A stretch of 8,170 nucleotides of DNA from Pseudomonadota bacterium (lineage in GTDB: Bacteria > SAR324 > XYD2-FULL-50-16 > JAHJRI01). Where the stretch lies: NCBI GenBank assembly GCA_022360105.1, contig JAKSDL010000527.1:1-8170 (forward strand), given 5' to 3'. The position numbers were made by a program, and so were the translations under genes. A model generated the notes under the pieces. That model did no database searches, was not told the DNA's origin, and was given only the letters and a program-made list of their open reading frames with translations. Positions 4,998 to 8,170 of this stretch are shown here, piece by piece (within the stretch, counting starts at the first letter, position 1; every line of letters begins with the position of its first letter).

Positions 4998-7900
4998 TCA
5001 GGCCAGATCAAACTCAATGGAGAATTTCGTGCCGTTGGATCTATCCAGTTCAATGGAACCGTCAAGTTGGTCTTCCACAAGAACTCGCACCAGATGAAGC
5101 CCCAAAGTTTCGGAGCTCCGCCAGTCCAGCCCGTCAGACAGGCCAACACCATCATCCGCAATTGTCATATTTATTTTATCGTTCTCTTTTAGAGAGAGAC
5201 CGATAATGATCTCACCTTCGACACTTTCGGGAAAAGCATACTTCATCGAATTTGAAACGAGTTCGTTGATAGTCAGGCAGAGGGGTGAGGCTTGATAGAT
5301 TCCAATGGAGACATCTGCGACCTCAATTTTTAGCTGAATTCTACCCTGGTTAACAGCATAAGACCGAATCAATGAATTCACAATTCTTGTCAGAAAGGGT
5401 TTTAGCCTGATTTGGGAAAGATCTTTAGATTCATGCAGTAATTCATGAACCGTGGACATCGCATAAATTCTGTTTTGACTTTCCCGTAGCGCTTCTTTGA
5501 TGGTTGTATCATCCACTTTCTGGGATTGCAGATTAAGCAGACTGGCAACAACCTGCATGTTGTTTTTAACCCGATGATGAATTTCCTGCAGCAGAATCTC
5601 TTTTTCATGCAGGTTTGATTTGATCTGGGCTTCGGCAGCTTTGCGCTTGGTGATATTTTCATGATTTCCGATAACATATAACGGAGCTCCTGTTTCATCC
5701 CAGTCCGCAATTTTTGCCCTGGCTCGAATCCAAAGGTAATCCCCCCCTTTGGTCTTGAGACGAAATTCAATATCAAATCCTTCTTTTTCAACGAACAGTT
5801 TGTTGTTGACTAATTCTACTGTTATCTCCCTGTCTGACGGATGCAAAAGATTGCTCCAACTTTCATGCGATGCGGGGAACTCGGTTGGAGTGTATCCCAA
5901 CATGGTGTAATATTTATCGCTGAAAAAGATATCGCCGGATTTCATATCCCAGGTCCAGATACCATCCGTTGTTGAATCAAGTATTAACTGCAGATCCTTT
6001 TCTCTTTTCTTTAACGCTTCTTCAGCTTTTCTGCGATCCGTTATATCAGAGAAGGATATGACGACTGATGGGGGTGTTTCCGGATCATCAACGAACAACG
6101 GGTTAGTATTGATTTCAATCCATTTGATTTCTCCATCGGGTTGCACAATACCCATGATGGTTCCCGTAACGGATTTACCTGTTTTTAAGGTGATCATGGA
6201 AGGGTGATCCTTGCCCTCAAATCGTGTCCCGTCTTCGTGAATGGTTGGCCACTCTTTTCCTGTTAAGCATTGCCCGATGGCTTCATCGGCACTGGTTCCA
6301 AAAATCTCTTCCGCACTTTTGTTCCAGGTTAGAATTTCACCTGTTGCTTTTTGCAGGATAATGCCCTCCTTGATGCTTTCCACCACGGTGCGATAGCGTT
6401 TCTCGCTATCCTTTAAAGATTCCTCCGTGTTTTTACGTTCCGTAATATCACTGATAATGTGAACGGTTCCCTGGAAGGCCTCATCACTGTTTAAAACAGG
6501 ATCAGCAGTAACCTGGTACCATTGATCTGAGATCTGTAATTCCGTAGTGCGCCGTTCAAGACTGTTTTTTAAATCAGGAATCGGACAATCGGATATTGGT
6601 TGAGCTGTTCCATACAATACTTCACAGCAGTGTTTTCCTATCAAATCCGGTAACGTCAAATCGAACATGACTTCTGCAGTTTTATTGGAACGCACGATTC
6701 GTTGCTCCTTGTCCAAAATCCAAATGGTATCATTGGTCGAGTCAAATGTTGTTTGCCATTCCAAAGCGGCTTGGGCCGCCTGCTCCTGGGCTTTTTTCAG
6801 CTCGGTTATAGGCAACAAAGTCCCTATTAGCCTGTATACCTTGTTGTTTTTATCCAAAATAGGTGAAATTCTGCTCATCCACCAGGTCAGTTCACCATCT
6901 ATTTTTACCGGATTTTCTCTAATAATGGGGACCCTTTCGTTAACGCATTGAGTGTAAATCTCCCTGCTTAATCCGATAGCAACAAAAGGGAAACAATCCG
7001 AAAGTTCATCCGGTGTTTTTCCAATGATGTTTTCCAGGGAAATGTCGCCAAAAACCTTTAAACAAGGTGGATTCGCACCGGCATAAACAAAGCTCTGCTC
7101 ATCAATGACGTCGACAACAAAAAATCCTGCATCGGCATTATTATAAATTTCATTAAGCAATCCGGACGTCTTTTGATGATCATCGATCTCGCGTTGCAAG
7201 CGTTTATTCAGTCTGAACAGCACCAAAGCAATCATTGTCACAAACATGACAGCGCCCAGAGACGCTGCGATAATCCAATAATAGTCGGCAAGCCTGGCTG
7301 CCGGATTGGGATTATACAAGAACTTGTCCAGATCGACTTGGGTATCCGTAAATCCCAATTGCCGGTATGTTTTTCCGATTTGTTGCCAACGACCGGGATT
7401 CATGTGGCCAACAGCGACAATGTCGGCATAAATCAGCTTTTTGGTTTCCCTTGCTTCAAATTGTAAGTGATCTCTCTCCAGCTTTCTTTGATCCGATGAG
7501 TATTTTTCCATAATAAGATCAATCACTTCATCAGTGTTTTCCAATGCGTATTTCCACCCTTTCAAGCTGGCTTTGCAAAATTTTGCCAAACGTTCAGGGT
7601 TCTTCTCAAATTCATTGCCGGAGGTAAAAAGAGAGTCTCCGTAAAAATCTACCCCGTAATCCTGAGGTTTGATTTTGAAATAGGGGATCTTTTTCTTGAT
7701 TAACTGGTAAGGTTGATCGGTAATATAAGCCGTGAATACTTTGGTTTTATCCAAAATGAGATCATCCACTGTCCAGGTGTGATCCGTGTATTGCAGACTG
7801 TCGTGCTTGATCCCCTCCTTCATGAACATGGCTCGAATTGCGGCACCATCAATTGCTTTGGGACTAATCATGATGGATTCAGCGGCAGCCGCCTGGGGAG

Positions 7901-8170
7901 TGTTGATACCGGATGACCTTTTGGTGAGAATAACATCGGCAGACTTTTGAAAAATTGCGGCTACCACAATAATAGGTTTGCCCAGCGCACGATAGATTAT
8001 AAGCTCTGATCCGCCTATTCCGTAATCTGCATTACCATTCATTACTTCTTCAATAACATCAAGCCCCGGATTATTTTCTCTTAGTTCGACCTGCAGCCCC
8101 TCTTCCCGATAAAATCCTTTTTCGATGGCTGCATAGTATCCTGCAAACTGAAACTGATGGCGCCATTTCA
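4998..8170 (-). CDS. NMT1/THI5-like sensor histidine kinase with four PAS domains and HisKA_2 core, 5' end outside window
   Basis: 1056 codons are visible from the window edge to TGA 4998-5000. The frame continues through the edge, so ATG 8040-8042 is internal. Residues 1-285 form an SsuA/NMT1/THI5-type substrate-binding domain, opening with KWRHQFQFAGYYAA and IEKGFY, then NADYGIGG. About 297-320 is a membrane segment. PAS domains lie at about 337-462, 470-577, 589-710 and 725-842, with PAC-like ends SDITERK, SDITDRR and ENITKR. The HisKA_2 region (about 854-932) has EIHHRVKNNMQVV, and His865 before RVKNN is the likely phosphoacceptor. The ATPase (957-1054) has the N-box NELVSN, DDGVGL and a TLGLHLV G2 region. 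The periplasmic domain probably senses a small ligand (thiamine-precursor or sulfonate-like in related proteins; unknown here) and drives autophosphorylation. No receiver domain or partner regulator is in the window. Confidence 0.93.
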   Translation of the reverse strand, partial: KWRHQFQFAGYYAAIEKGFYREEGLQVELRENNPGLDVIEEVMNGNADYGIGGSELIIYRALGKPIIVVAAIFQKSADVILTKRSSGINTPQAAAAESIMISPKAIDGAAIRAMFMKEGIKHDSLQYTDHTWTVDDLILDKTKVFTAYITDQPYQLIKKKIPYFKIKPQDYGVDFYGDSLFTSGNEFEKNPERLAKFCKASLKGWKYALENTDEVIDLIMEKYSSDQRKLERDHLQFEARETKKLIYADIVAVGHMNPGRWQQIGKTYRQLGFTDTQVDLDKFLYNPNPAARLADYYWIIAASLGAVMFVTMIALVLFRLNKRLQREIDDHQKTSGLLNEIYNNADAGFFVVDVIDEQSFVYAGANPPCLKVFGDISLENIIGKTPDELSDCFPFVAIGLSREIYTQCVNERVPIIRENPVKIDGELTWWMSRISPILDKNNKVYRLIGTLLPITELKKAQEQAAQAALEWQTTFDSTNDTIWILDKEQRIVRSNKTAEVMFDLTLPDLIGKHCCEVLYGTAQPISDCPIPDLKNSLERRTTELQISDQWYQVTADPVLNSDEAFQGTVHIISDITERKNTEESLKDSEKRYRTVVESIKEGIILQKATGEILTWNKSAEEIFGTSADEAIGQCLTGKEWPTIHEDGTRFEGKDHPSMITLKTGKSVTGTIMGIVQPDGEIKWIEINTNPLFVDDPETPPSVVISFSDITDRRKAEEALKKREKDLQLILDSTTDGIWTWDMKSGDIFFSDKYYTMLGYTPTEFPASHESWSNLLHPSDREITVELVNNKLFVEKEGFDIEFRLKTKGGDYLWIRARAKIADWDETGAPLYVIGNHENITKRKAAEAQIKSNLHEKEILLQEIHHRVKNNMQVVASLLNLQSQKVDDTTIKEALRESQNRIYAMSTVHELLHESKDLSQIRLKPFLTRIVNSLIRSYAVNQGRIQLKIEVADVSIGIYQASPLCLTINELVSNSMKYAFPESVEGEIIIGLSLKENDKINMTIADDGVGLSDGLDWRSSETLGLHLVRVLVEDQLDGSIELDRSNGTKFSIEFDLA

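Noticed and set aside
8040..8042. ATG as the start of the sensor kinase
   Set aside because: The frame stays open upstream to the window edge and encodes the conserved KWRHQFQFAGYYAA start of the binding domain, so this methionine is internal.

Overview
The window fits a Gram-negative environmental bacterium, most likely Desulfobacterota/Deltaproteobacteria. The signs are lipoprotein signal peptides, a substrate-binding-protein/PAS/HisKA_2 sensor kinase, GWNLVxF...YWV surface repeats, moderate GC genes with AT-rich spacers, and many small palindromic and short-tandem intergenic repeats. This placement is inferred from gene content only. All supported genes lie on the minus strand, so biological order runs from high to low coordinates.

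In transcription order: (1) 8170-4998, a large hybrid sensor histidine kinase whose N-terminus lies outside the window. It has an extracytoplasmic NMT1/THI5-like ligand-binding domain, one membrane segment, four PAS domains and a HisKA_2 plus ATPase core. (2) 4997-4310, a 688-base spacer. Its kinase-proximal part holds four small inverted repeats in 105 bases, including a REP-like hairpin. Its distal part is very AT-rich and holds a plausible promoter and a perfect 8-bp inverted repeat ahead of the next gene. (3) 4309-3860, a small lipoprotein with a Gly/Ser/Pro linker and one beta-rich domain. (4) 3859-3736, a spacer built largely of repeats: a 7-nt AAATCTN array, a small hairpin and a 7-nt TTRGTYG array. 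(5) 3735-2761, a SurA/PrsA-like parvulin-family lipoprotein that lacks both conserved parvulin histidines. (6) 2727-2485, a 5'-truncated four-helix-bundle (23S rRNA intervening-sequence protein family) remnant between two inverted TTRGTYG heptamer arrays. (7) 2424-1, the first 808 residues of a large secreted multidomain protein: two GWNLV repeats, a BACON/Ig-like domain, a P-domain, a carboxypeptidase-regulatory-like domain and the start of a PKD domain. It is open to the window edge and is the largest gene here after the kinase.

The three genes after the kinase are all exported: two lipoproteins, one of them a foldase-like chaperone, and a large beta-domain surface protein. A cell-envelope or surface-protein folding module is a reasonable inference, but nothing in the sequence proves co-function.

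The most unusual feature is the repeat landscape. Heptamer arrays sit immediately before the start of the foldase-like gene and overlap its stop codon. They also form the inverted borders of the four-helix-bundle remnant. A separate octamer array encodes part of the N-terminal leader of the large secreted protein. No tRNA, rRNA, CRISPR array, transposase or intact mobile element was seen.
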